A stretch of DNA of 64,000 bases from Mycolicibacter heraklionensis. GTDB lineage: Bacteria > Actinomycetota > Actinomycetes > Mycobacteriales > Mycobacteriaceae. The notes beneath the pieces were generated by a model. It saw only the letters and a program-made list of their open reading frames with translations, did no database searches and had not been told where the DNA came from. Where the stretch lies: the NCBI RefSeq assembly GCF_001021505.1, contig NZ_LDPO01000005.1, positions 1 to 64,000 on the forward strand, read 5' to 3'. The position numbers and the translations under genes are program-made. Shown in pieces: positions 1 through 8,600 of the stretch (within the stretch, counting starts at the first letter, position 1; every line of letters starts with the position of its first letter).

Positions 1-480
1 GCCCCGGCCGCGGCCGCCGCACCGCCCCCCGGCGCGCCGCCGCCGACTCCCGCCGGGCCACCGTCGGTCACCATGCCGGCCTACATGTACATGGTGGGCG
101 GTCTGGACATGGGCGCTCGACGGGGCTCGGGCACCAGCACTCGCAAGAAGGCGGCACCGAAACCGGACAGTGCGGAGGTTCCCGAGGCCGCCGCGGCGGA
201 GCAGGTCGCGACGCAGCGGCGCCGGCGTAAGACGAAGGCCGGCATGCTCGGGCGCGGCTACGAGTACATGGATCTGGAGCCCGGCCCGGTGCCGGAGGTG
301 CCGGAACTCGCCGGGGCGGTCGCCTCGAGTCGAGGCGCCGCGGCGCAGGGCTTCGCCGGTGGCACCCACCGGGTTGCCCGCGCACAGCCGAGCGGGCTGA
401 CCGCGCTGGCCGACGATGGGTTCGGGGGCGGCGCGGTCAGCCCGATGATGCCGAATACCTGGCAGGGCTCCGAGGAATAG
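1..480 (+). CDS. PPE family protein, PPE-PPW type, C-terminal part only (5' end outside window)
   Basis: The frame is open from base 1 to the TAG at 478-480, giving about 159 residues. It begins with an Ala/Pro/Gly-rich stretch, continues through a charged linker (a run of RRRRK-type residues) and ends in a compact tail. That tail carries a GF-x-G-T-like motif (GFAGGT) followed about 30 residues later by PMMPNTW, the P-x-x-P-x-x-W signature of the PPE-PPW subfamily. These proteins are known only from mycobacteria and are usually exported by type VII (ESX) systems. The 180-residue PPE domain must lie upstream of the window, so the ESX partner and start cannot be judged. A strong hairpin follows the stop. 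Confidence 0.8.
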   Translation, partial: APAAAAAPPPGAPPPTPAGPPSVTMPAYMYMVGGLDMGARRGSGTSTRKKAAPKPDSAEVPEAAAAEQVATQRRRRKTKAGMLGRGYEYMDLEPGPVPEVPELAGAVASSRGAAAQGFAGGTHRVARAQPSGLTALADDGFGGGAVSPMMPNTWQGSEE

Positions 481-491
481 CGGGGGACCAG

Positions 492-529
492 CCCCAATAC
501 CGTTCAGTCAAGACTGGACGGTATTGGGG
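492..529 (+). terminator. Strong stem-loop after the PPE gene
   Basis: Bases 492-507 and 514-529 form a 16-bp stem with a single G-U pair and a 6-base loop (TCAAGA). It starts 12 bases after the PPE stop codon. There is no U-tract, which is common for mycobacterial intrinsic terminators. The gene pair here is convergent, so the near-symmetrical stem could serve both strands. Confidence 0.6.
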
Positions 530-562
530 TAGGCCGTGTTCACGGCGGGCCTCGTAGGGATA

Positions 563-635
563 GTTGCCCGCCTCTGCGCGACAAACCGCCGCGGGCGCAT
601 CCACACCCGCAGTTTGTCGCGCAGAGGTGGGCAAC
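563..635. repeat. Family A palindromic repeat, copy 1
   Basis: Arms 563-586 and 612-635 are 24 bp each with one mismatch, separated by 25 bases; a short inner stem (591-595 with 606-610) is possible. The arm core, GCCCGCCTCTGCGCGACAA, recurs in slightly altered form at 27453-27547 and 54073-54155. It lies between two convergent genes. Confidence 0.75.
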
Positions 636-736
636 TCTGCTATTCCCCGGTGCCGCCGCTACGCCAAGGACTGCCCGGGGCTAGCCGCCGGGTCTGTTGG
701 GGCGGTCCAGCTTCGGCTCTCCTTCGTCGAGTCTCG

Positions 737-1315
737 CTAACCGCCGCAGCGGATCTGACTCCCGCCGCGGTCCAGCGGGTCCGGCCCCAGGCCGAGGTAC
801 TTGTCGCGCAGCTTGTCCCACAACTCCAGCTGGCCCCACTCGGGCTCGTCGCGCATCTGCTGGTCGTTGGTGAGGAACGGGTTCGGCAGCATCACCGTCA
901 TCATCTGCTCGTCGCGGCCGTTGAACAGGCGCACGCCCCACGACTGCGGGTTGCCGTCCTTGCCGATCCGGCGGTACAGCTCGGCCCGGGTGCAGCGGCG
1001 AATCCGGCCCAGCTCGTTTCCGCTGGCTCGGTGCTTGCCGATGCAGAGGTGAAAGTGCCAGCGGCCGAAATCGATAGTGGCGTAACCGTCGAGCATGGCG
1101 ATCTTGCGCGGCGCGTTGGGCGCGGCCACCTCCCAGGCCGCGCCCTGCATGATGATGCCGAACCAGATCTCGTCCCAGTACTCGTCGAAGCACAGGTGCA
1201 GCAGATCCAGCAGGCTCTGCTGGTCGGTCGGCAACGGCCAGAGTTGTTCGCGGCCGCGGTCTTCGGTGTCGACGATCGGGGGATCGGCAACGACGGTGCC
1301 GGTGTTCTCGGTCAT
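737..1315 (-). CDS. Uncharacterised 192-residue protein, last gene of the corrinoid-type transporter operon
   Basis: I cannot name this family with confidence (it may be a DUF7676-type protein). Start ATG at 1315 is preceded by GAGGAAGGGA at good spacing, 14 bases after the ATPase-FhuF stop, so it is almost certainly co-transcribed. The protein is soluble-looking with no signal peptide. The most distinctive segment is HFHLCIGKH (residues 87-95), followed by RRC (C108) and RAELYRRIG; together the two His, two Cys and nearby acidic residues could bind metal or an iron-sulfur cluster, but that is inference. Trp-rich N-terminal and C-terminal segments suggest a compact alpha/beta fold. Its place behind a cobalamin riboswitch points to a role in corrinoid or cobalt handling. 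Confidence 0.6.
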   Translation of the reverse strand: MTENTGTVVADPPIVDTEDRGREQLWPLPTDQQSLLDLLHLCFDEYWDEIWFGIIMQGAAWEVAAPNAPRKIAMLDGYATIDFGRWHFHLCIGKHRASGNELGRIRRCTRAELYRRIGKDGNPQSWGVRLFNGRDEQMMTVMLPNPFLTNDQQMRDEPEWGQLELWDKLRDKYLGLGPDPLDRGGSQIRCGG

Positions 1316-1329
1316 GGGAATCCCTTCCT

Positions 1330-3084
1330 CTATCGGTCCAAGCGAACCGGGGGTTTGTGGGTCAGTGCGCAGTCGCCGCACAGGCCGCCGCCGGGCGTGC
1401 GATAGAACAGGCAGCAGCTGGTACGCCGGTAGTCCGTATCGGAACCGTTGAAACATATTGTGCCGGTGAGGCGTTCGTCGTCGCATAGCTTGCGGGCGAG
1501 AGCCCATCCCGGTTCGTCGGCAAGATCGCCACCGCTATGCCAGCGCAGGGCGCGGGCGGCACCCAGTACCGCGGAGGCGGCATTGCCGAGCAGCAGCCGC
1601 TCCGAGATCGGACCAAGTCGTTGCACCGCGGCGGCTAACGGCTTCAAATGTCCGGTCAAGATCATGTCGGCCAGCGCCGGCTCCAGACTCTCGTTCGCCG
1701 ACGATCCCTGCCAGGCCACCGGATTCGGCAGGTGCAGGCGGACGGCCCCTTCCGAATCGGTGTACCAGAGCTGATCGGGGTCCAGGTCGATCAGCAGCCC
1801 GTGTTCGGCGAGCCCGCCCAGCCCGATCGACCACAGCCGCGCCGCGAATCCGAGGAAGAAAGTGGATACCGCCACGCGGAGATCCGGTGCCCCGATGCGC
1901 TCCCGGACGTGGGCGACCGCGCCGGCGAGCAGCTTCTCATCGGTGTAGAGCTGCGTCACCGGACGCCAGTCGGCGTCGTCTGCGATCCCGGTGGAGACCG
2001 CGAAATAGGAGCTGACAGCGGATAACTCGGCGAGCGCCGCGGTCGTCTCATTCCGGGATGCGCAACGGTGCGGGATCGTCGGCAGCGCGCGCAGCCGCTG
2101 CGGCAGGTCGCGCAGCTCGGAGAGCTGGTTGCCGCTCGCGGTGCGCACGGCGATGGTGCCGGGATCTGTTGCCGTGAGCACGATTTCGGCGGAGTCGCCG
2201 ATACCCCAGCCCTCCCGGGACAGCACCCGGGTCAATGCTGAACGCAACGGTTCTCCGGCGTCGACCCGGGCGGTGCGCTCGTTCTCGTCGCCGACGAAGG
2301 TGAACATCCCGCTGCCCGGGTCGAAACGCAGGGTGTCGTTGCCGAACATGTCTCCGATCCGCCCGGACAACATCAGCTCTTCGCCGACGGTGTCCGTTAG
2401 GGTGCCCGCCGGGTCCATCAGCCACACCCGGTCGGCCACCCGCAGCGCCAGTTCCAAGTCGTGAGTGCTCAGCACCACCGCCAACTGCTGGTCGCGGGCG
2501 AGCTCGCGCAGCAGCCCGAACAGGGCGGCCCGCGACGACACATCCAGAAACGCGGTCGGCTCGTCGAGGATCAGCAGACCTGGTTGCTGGGCCAGCGCCC
2601 GCGCGGTCAGGACCCGCTGGCATTCGCCGTCGGACAGTTCGGCAGCCGGCCGCGACGCCAGATGCCGCGCGCCGGTCGCTGCCAGCGCCCAGTCGATGAT
2701 CTCCTCGTCGGCCGGACGCAGCCGGCCACCCAAACCCAGGTGCGGGATGCGGCCCAGCCCGACCAGCTCCCGCGCCGACAGCAGGCCCGGGTCGACTCGT
2801 TCGGTCAGCACCACCGCGACCCGGCGGGCCAGCTCGTCGCGGGGCAGTGCGGTCAGGTCGGCGCCGTCGAGCAGAACACGCCCGCCGAGCGCGGGCTGCA
2901 GTCCGGCCAGCGTGCGGATCAGGGTGGACTTGCCGGCGCCGTTGGGCCCGATCAGCACGGTCAGCTCGCCGCGGCGGGCCTGGGCGGCCAGCCCGGCCGC
3001 CACCGTCACCGACCGGCGCCGGCTGCGGTAACCGATCACCAGGCCGGCGAGCTCGACGGCCGGTGTCACCGGAGCCGGTGTCAT
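1330..3084 (-). CDS. ABC transporter ATPase fused to a FhuF-type [2Fe-2S] reductase domain
   Basis: One continuous 584-codon frame. Residues 1-255 are a FecE/BtuD-type ATPase: Walker A GPNGAGKST (46-54), signature LSDGECQRV (150-158), Walker B LLILDEPTA (170-178), switch His208. Residues about 255-340 are a linker domain. Residues about 341-584 look like a FhuF ferric-siderophore reductase and end with the FhuF cysteine pattern C-C-x10-C-x2-C (C557, C558, C569, C572), which binds a [2Fe-2S] cluster in E. coli FhuF. The two activities are normally separate genes. ATG 3084 overlaps the permease stop (ATGA). With the riboswitch upstream, the likely job is to energise uptake of a corrinoid (or a metal chelate) and reduce it on arrival; the substrate is inferred from regulation only. 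Confidence 0.8.
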   Translation of the reverse strand: MTPAPVTPAVELAGLVIGYRSRRRSVTVAAGLAAQARRGELTVLIGPNGAGKSTLIRTLAGLQPALGGRVLLDGADLTALPRDELARRVAVVLTERVDPGLLSARELVGLGRIPHLGLGGRLRPADEEIIDWALAATGARHLASRPAAELSDGECQRVLTARALAQQPGLLILDEPTAFLDVSSRAALFGLLRELARDQQLAVVLSTHDLELALRVADRVWLMDPAGTLTDTVGEELMLSGRIGDMFGNDTLRFDPGSGMFTFVGDENERTARVDAGEPLRSALTRVLSREGWGIGDSAEIVLTATDPGTIAVRTASGNQLSELRDLPQRLRALPTIPHRCASRNETTAALAELSAVSSYFAVSTGIADDADWRPVTQLYTDEKLLAGAVAHVRERIGAPDLRVAVSTFFLGFAARLWSIGLGGLAEHGLLIDLDPDQLWYTDSEGAVRLHLPNPVAWQGSSANESLEPALADMILTGHLKPLAAAVQRLGPISERLLLGNAASAVLGAARALRWHSGGDLADEPGWALARKLCDDERLTGTICFNGSDTDYRRTSCCLFYRTPGGGLCGDCALTHKPPVRLDR

Positions 3085-4121
3085 GACGGCAACCCCGATC
3101 CGCGACGGGCCCGCAGCAGCACGGTGATCACCACCGGCGCCCCGACCAGCGCGGTGACCGCGTTGATCGGGATGACCAGGTCGCTGCCGGGCACCTGGCT
3201 GACGAGGCCGCAGCCCAGCGCGGCGACCGCGCCCAGCAGGATCACCGCCGGGACCACCACCCGGTGATCGGAGGTACCGACCACGATGCGGGCCACGTGC
3301 GGCACCACCAGCCCGAGGAAAGCGATCGGTCCGCAGAACGCGGTCGTCACACCCGCCAGCAGGGACGCCGAGATGACCGTGACCACTCGCGCCCGATGCA
3401 CGTTGATGCCCATCGTCGCCGCATAACTCTCGCCGAGCAGCAGGGCGTTGAGCGGCCGGATCGTCACCGCCGCGGTCACCAGCCCGAGGACCACCAGCGG
3501 CAGCAGCAGCTCCAAATCGGCCCAGCCGGTCCCGGCGAAACTGCCCAGGCCCCACAGCAGGTACTGCTGCACCCGCTGCGGATCGGAGTACACCATCGCC
3601 AGACTCACCAGCGCGGTGCTGGCCGCCCCGAGCATCACCCCGATCAGCAGCAGCGTCGCCGCCGAGCGGGTCCAGCGCGACAGCACCAGCACCAGCGTGA
3701 GCATCGCCGCGGCGCCCAGGGCCGCCGCGATGACCTCCCCGGCGCGGCCCGCGCCGGCCATACCGGTGGAGAAACCGGCGCCGGCTGCACCGCCGAACAA
3801 AACCACCACCGCGACGCCGAGGCTGGCCCCGGAGCTCACGCCCAGAATGTAGGGATCGGCAAGCGTGTTGCGGAACAGGGTTTGCAGCTGCAGGCCGGCG
3901 ACGCCGAGCGCGGACCCGGCGGCCAGCGCGGTCAGCACCCGAGGTAACCGCATGTTCCACACGATCACCTGCCAGCGCGGGTCGGAGGGTTCGGCGCCGA
4001 ACAGCACCTGCACGGTGTCGAGCACCGGAACCCGCACCGGCCCGAGCACCAAACCCAGCAGGGCCAACAGGACCACGGCAGCGCCGAGCGCGGCCAGCAC
4101 CAGGGCGAGACGCGGCTTCAC
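3081..4121 (-). CDS. FecCD/BtuC-type ABC transporter permease
   Basis: A 346-residue, strongly hydrophobic protein with about ten membrane segments, the size of BtuC/FecD permeases. FecCD family landmarks are visible: FRNTLADPYILGVSSGASLG near residue 85-105 and FLGLVVPHVAR in the C-terminal third, the latter forming the cytoplasmic loop that contacts the ATPase. It overlaps the lipoprotein gene upstream (ATG 4121 within the stop at 4118-4120) and the ATPase gene downstream by 4 bases each, so translation is probably coupled. Family members carry siderophores, heme or vitamin B12; the cobalamin riboswitch at 5356-5503 favours a corrinoid. Confidence 0.85.
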   Translation of the reverse strand: MKPRLALVLAALGAAVVLLALLGLVLGPVRVPVLDTVQVLFGAEPSDPRWQVIVWNMRLPRVLTALAAGSALGVAGLQLQTLFRNTLADPYILGVSSGASLGVAVVVLFGGAAGAGFSTGMAGAGRAGEVIAAALGAAAMLTLVLVLSRWTRSAATLLLIGVMLGAASTALVSLAMVYSDPQRVQQYLLWGLGSFAGTGWADLELLLPLVVLGLVTAAVTIRPLNALLLGESYAATMGINVHRARVVTVISASLLAGVTTAFCGPIAFLGLVVPHVARIVVGTSDHRVVVPAVILLGAVAALGCGLVSQVPGSDLVIPINAVTALVGAPVVITVLLRARRGSGLPS

Positions 4122-5308
4122 CGCGGCACCCGCCGGTAGAACTCGAACGCGTGGTTGGCGACGAGCTCGGGGTGCAGGATCGCGACGAGGTCGCCGAGCA
4201 GCAGATCAGGTCGCGCCGTGCCGCGTTCCCAGTAGAGATTGCCGCCTCCGGGTGTGATCGCCTTGGTGGCCGACCACACGTGACCGGTCCGCAGCGCGGT
4301 GAGCTCGCCGTAGCGGCTGTCGCGGGCCACCGCGTCGCCCAGGGTGTGCCAGTCGTCGGTGACCAGCCACACCGGCGCCGTGCCGGCACGGGCGTACACC
4401 GACTCGAAGTTCAGTTGCCGGTTCTCGGCGCCGGTGTCCGACAGCCAGGGGTAGGTGCCGCCGGCGTCGGCGACCAGACGTCCCGAGTAGCTGTCACCGG
4501 TGGGCATCGACCAGCTGCCGGAATACATGGTGCCGGCCAAGACCTCGACGGGCTTCGCTGCGGTGGCTTGGGCGGCCAGCGCGCGGTAGCGGTCGCGAAT
4601 GGACTCATACGCCTGCCCGGCCTGACGCTCGGTTCCGGTCAGCGCGGCGAACACCTTCACCCACTCGGCCCGGCCCAGCGGAGTGGATTCCAGCCATTCG
4701 GCGTCGGCCAGCACGGGAATACCGGCTTCGCGCAGCTTGGCATAGCCGGGGTCATCGATCCCCTCGGTGACCAGCAGGTCGGGGCCCGCGCCTATCACGC
4801 GCTCGACATTGATCTGCCCGCCGGGGGCGTAGCCGACGATCTCACCGCTCTCGATGTGCGCGCGGATCTGCGGGTCGGCGACGGCGGCCGGGCTCGCGAC
4901 CCCGGTGACCACGCCGGCTTGGCCGAGTTCGGTGATCATCGCCAGGTGCGTCGTCGAGCCCGAGTAGAGGCTGTGTACCGGGACGGTGATCCGCTGGGAG
5001 TGGGCAAGCTCGCCGGTCAGCGCCGGCGCGGGCGCGCCGCAGCGCACCAGCACATAGGACACCGGCTTACCGCCCAGGTAGGGCCGATTGACGGTCAGGA
5101 TCTGGTAGCTGCCGCGGTAGGTGATGGAGAAGTTGGTGGCCTCGGTCAGCGTCGACTTGTCCGGAAAGTAGTCGGCGGCCGGATCGAAGTCGGTGATGCA
5201 GCCGGCACGTGCTTCCGGTGTGCGAGAGGCGGGTTCGCCGGAGCATCCGGCCAACGGGGTGGCCAGCGTGATCAGCAGCGCAAGGACTACCCGCAGCGCA
5301 CGACACAT
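4118..5308 (-). CDS. Substrate-binding lipoprotein of a BtuF/FecB-type ABC transporter
   Basis: A 396-residue exported lipoprotein: positively charged start, hydrophobic core and lipobox LAGC with Cys22 as the lipidated residue. The rest has the two-lobed periplasmic-binding-protein layout, with segments such as GPDLLVTEGIDDPGYAKLRE and the lobe 2 pattern DLLLGDLVAILHPE. It would capture substrate outside the membrane for the FecCD permease. ATG 5308 is the first codon after a cobalamin riboswitch leader, with GAGGAAG upstream. First gene of a four-gene leftward operon. Siderophore or heme binding cannot be excluded from sequence alone. Confidence 0.8.
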   Translation of the reverse strand: MCRALRVVLALLITLATPLAGCSGEPASRTPEARAGCITDFDPAADYFPDKSTLTEATNFSITYRGSYQILTVNRPYLGGKPVSYVLVRCGAPAPALTGELAHSQRITVPVHSLYSGSTTHLAMITELGQAGVVTGVASPAAVADPQIRAHIESGEIVGYAPGGQINVERVIGAGPDLLVTEGIDDPGYAKLREAGIPVLADAEWLESTPLGRAEWVKVFAALTGTERQAGQAYESIRDRYRALAAQATAAKPVEVLAGTMYSGSWSMPTGDSYSGRLVADAGGTYPWLSDTGAENRQLNFESVYARAGTAPVWLVTDDWHTLGDAVARDSRYGELTALRTGHVWSATKAITPGGGNLYWERGTARPDLLLGDLVAILHPELVANHAFEFYRRVPR

Positions 5309-5355
5309 GGGCGTGAGTCAGCTTCCTCGGGGTACACCGCCCCGGTACGCAGGAC

Positions 5356-5503
5356 GCGATGACGTGAGTCTCCTGGCTCTCGGATCACTGCTCGCCTCGC
5401 CTTCCAACCCCACAAGTGGCGGGCCGTGGCTGATGAGGGTCGCTCCCCGATGACAGTGGCGGGACCGCGCCGGATTCGCACCGGCTTCCTCAATCGTCAT
5501 CGC
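5356..5503 (-). promoter_or_regulatory. Cobalamin riboswitch (leader of the transporter operon)
   Basis: Read on the minus strand. The core runs GGAAGCCGGTGCGAATCC, then GCGGTCCCGCCACTGT (complement of about 5453-5488). After a long variable arm comes GAGCCAGGAGACTCAC (complement of 5365-5380), the 3' conserved element. A perfect 9-bp P1 stem closes it (5495-5503 with 5356-5364). These are the hallmarks of an adenosylcobalamin-type riboswitch with peripheral arms. It ends about 48 bases before the lipoprotein start, so high cobalamin should repress uptake. Confidence 0.9.
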
Positions 5504-5550
5504 CTTACCGGCGACATTCTTACATGCCGTGCTGCGTTAGGCTGGCCGCC

Positions 5551-5626
5551 GTCTCGTGGCGTCAGGAACCCGGTGCGAATCCGGGGCGGTTCCGCCACTG
5601 TGTTAGCCAGATACTGGCCGCGGGAC
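5551..5626 (+). promoter_or_regulatory. Cobalamin riboswitch, compact form (leader of cobN)
   Basis: Contains GGTGCGAATCC and GGTTCCGCCACTGTG (5572-5602), the B12-box signature, then GCCAGATACTGG in place of the usual 3' element. A 9-bp P1 with two G-U pairs is possible between 5551-5559 and 5618-5626. The peripheral arm seen in the divergent riboswitch is missing, so this is a short version. A good ribosome site (AGGAGGA, 5654-5660) and the cobN ATG follow within 45 bases. The P1 boundaries are my own folding. Confidence 0.85.
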
Positions 5627-5667
5627 ATCCGACTATGCGGGGCGCGAACCCCCAGGAGGAACCGGCT

Positions 5668-8600
5668 ATGCGGCGCATCGCGCTCCTGTCCACGTCCGAC
5701 ACCGACCTGCTGTCCGCGCGAGCCAGCGGCGCGGCGTATCGGTTGGGCAACCCCGCACGCCACGACATCCAACCGCTGCTCGACGGGGTCGATGTGGTGG
5801 TGCTGCGAATCCTGGGCTCGTCGGCCGAGATCGCCGATGAGCTGAAGCTGCTGCGCGCGACCGGCTTGCCGCTGGTGGTGCTGGGCGGGGAGCGCTCACC
5901 CAACGCCGAGCTGATGGAGTGCTCCACGGTCCCGATCGGGCTGGCCGCGCAGGCGCATGCCTATCTCGCCGAGGGCGGGCCGGCCAACCTCGCGCAGCTG
6001 CACGCGTTCCTGTGCGACACGGTGCTGCTCACCGGGGAAGGCTTCGACGAGCCGGCGGTGATCCCGGAGTGGGGTTACGGGAAGCGGAGCGAGCCGGCCG
6101 CGGCTCCCGACGCGGTGCGGATCGGGGTGCTCTACTACCGGGCGCATGAGGTCAGCGGCAACGCCGGGTTCGCGCACGCCCTGGCCGACGCCATCGATGC
6201 CTGCGGCCGGGCAGTGGGGGTGCCGATCTTCGCCGCGTCGCTGCGCAACGCCCCCGACGAGCTTTTCGGCGCGTTGGGGCAGCTCGACGCGGTGGTGGTC
6301 TGCATGCTGGCGGCCGGTGGGGCGATGAACGCCACAGCCGGTGTCAGTGCCGGCGACGACGACGGCGCCTGGGACATCGAACGGATCGCGGCGCTGGACA
6401 TCCCGGTGTTCCAGGGACTGTGCCTGGCCTCGTCACGAGCGGACTGGGAGGCCAACGACGACGGCGTGACCCCGCTGGACTCGGCCACCCAGATCGCTAT
6501 CCCGGAGTTCGACGGCCGGATCATCACGGTGCCGTTCTCCTTCAAGGAGATCGACGACGACGGGCTGCCGCACTATGCCGCCGACGCCGAACGCTGCGCC
6601 CGGGTGGCGGGTGTGGTGGTGAATCACGCTGTGCTGCGCCGCATTCCGAATGCGCAGAAGAAGCTGGCGTTGGTGCTGTCGGCCTACCCCACCAAGCACT
6701 CCCGGGTCGGCAACGCCGTCGGGCTGGACACCCCGGTGTCGGCGGTGCGGCTGCTGCGCCGGCTGGCCGACGAGGGTTACGACGTCGGGGACGGCTTCGG
6801 GGTGCTGGACATCGATGACGAGACGGCTGCCGGGGATCGGCTGATCCACACCCTGATCGAGGCCGGCGGGCAGGACGAGGACTGGCTGTCCGCTGCGCAA
6901 CTGTCCGACGCGCAGGTCCGGGTCACCGCGCAGCAGTACGCGCAGTGGACCGCCGAGTTGCCCGACGAGCTGCGCGACGCGATGGCGACGGCGTGGGGCC
7001 CGGCGCCGGGCAAGCTGTTCGTCAACGATTCCGGCGAGATCGTGCTGGCCGCACTGCAATCCGGCAACATCGTGCTGATGATCCAGCCGCCCCGCGGGTT
7101 CGGGGAGAACCCGGTGGCGATCTACCACGATCCCGAGTTGCCGCCCAGTCACCACTATCTGGCCGCATACCGTTGGCTGGCACATGGTTTCGGTGCGCAC
7201 GCGGTGATCCACCTGGGCAAGCACGGATCGATGGAATGGCTGCCCGGTAAGACCGCGGCGTTGTCTTCCGCGTGCGCCACCGACGCGATGATCGCCGACC
7301 TGCCACTGGTCTACCCTTTCCTGGTCAACGACCCCGGCGAGGGCGCCCAGGCCAAGCGGCGGGCGCACGCCACCATCGTCGACCACCTGATCCCGCCGAT
7401 GGCGCGTGCGGAGTCCTACGGCGACATCGCTCGGTTGGAGCAGCTGCTCGACGAGTACGGCAACATCGCCACGATGGACCCGGCCAAGCTGCCGGCGATC
7501 CGCGGCGAGATCTGGAACCTGATGCGGGCCGCGGAGATGCACCGTGATCTGGGCCTCGACGAGCGGCCCGAGGATGAGGAGTTCGACGACTTCCTGCTGC
7601 ATGTCGACGGCTGGCTCTGTGAGATCAAGGACGCCCAGATCCGCGACGGTCTGCACGTGCTCGGCGGTGCACCGACCGGCCCGGAGCGGGTGAATCTGGT
7701 GCTGGCGATCCTGCGCGCCCCGCAGGTGTGGGGCGGGGTGGACCACGCCGTGCCCGGACTGCGGGCCGCACTGGGCCTCAAGGAAGGCGCTGCCGCCGCC
7801 GCAGTCGACGAGATCGAGGACCGCGCGCGCGAACTGGTCGAAGCCATGGAGGCGGCCGGCTGGGAGACCGGTGTCGCCGACACGCTGCATCCCGACCCCG
7901 AGGTGTGTCGGGTGCTGAGATTCGCGGCCACCGAAGTGGTTCCGCGGCTGGCCGGCACGGCGGCCGAGCTGGACTCGGTGCTGCACGCGCTGGCCGGCGG
8001 GTTCGTACGGCCGGGACCTTCCGGGTCACCGTTGCGCGGCCTGGTCAACGTGCTGCCCACCGGGCGCAACTTCTACACCGTCGACCCCCGCGCGGTGCCG
8101 TCCCGGCTGGCGTGGCAGACCGGTCAGGCGATGGCCGACTCGCTGGTGCGGCGCTACCTCGATGACACCGGCGTCTACCCGGAGTCGGTCGGGCTGTCGG
8201 TGTGGGGAACCTCAGCGATGCGCACCTCGGGCGACGACGTCGCCGAGGTGCTGGCCCTGCTCGGCGTGCGGCCGGAGTGGGATGAGGCGTCCCGGCGGGT
8301 CTCTGGGCTCGAAGTGGCTTCGCTGGCCGAGCTCGGTCGGCCCAGAATCGATGTGACGGTGCGGATCTCGGGGTTCTTCAGGGATGCCTTCCCACACGTG
8401 GTGACGATGCTCGACGACGCGGTGCGGCTGGTGGCGGCGCTCGACGAACCCGACGAGGCGAACTTCGTGGCGGCGCACGCCCGCGCCGACCTCGCCGAGC
8501 ACGGCGACCTGCGCCGGGCCACCACCCGGGTCTTCGGTTCCGCACCCGGTTCGTACGGGGCCGGGATCCTGCAGGTGATCGAATCCGGAACCTGGCGTGA

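Noticed and set aside
536-1405. Rightward 289-codon frame
   Set aside because: It is the antisense shadow of the 192-residue protein and crosses a palindromic repeat; no family resemblance.
3085-4389. Long in-frame N-terminal extension of the ABC ATPase-FhuF gene
   Set aside because: It runs across the permease gene in another frame, has Arg/Gly/Ala-rich low-complexity sequence, and the ATPase has a proper coupled ATG at 3084.
4151-5362. Rightward 403-codon frame opposite the lipoprotein gene
   Set aside because: Pure antisense of a well-supported lipoprotein; runs into the riboswitch and has no ribosome site.
5524-5667. Upstream in-frame start for cobN
   Set aside because: The added 48 residues would be translated from the riboswitch; ATG 5668 has an excellent ribosome site and the family start.
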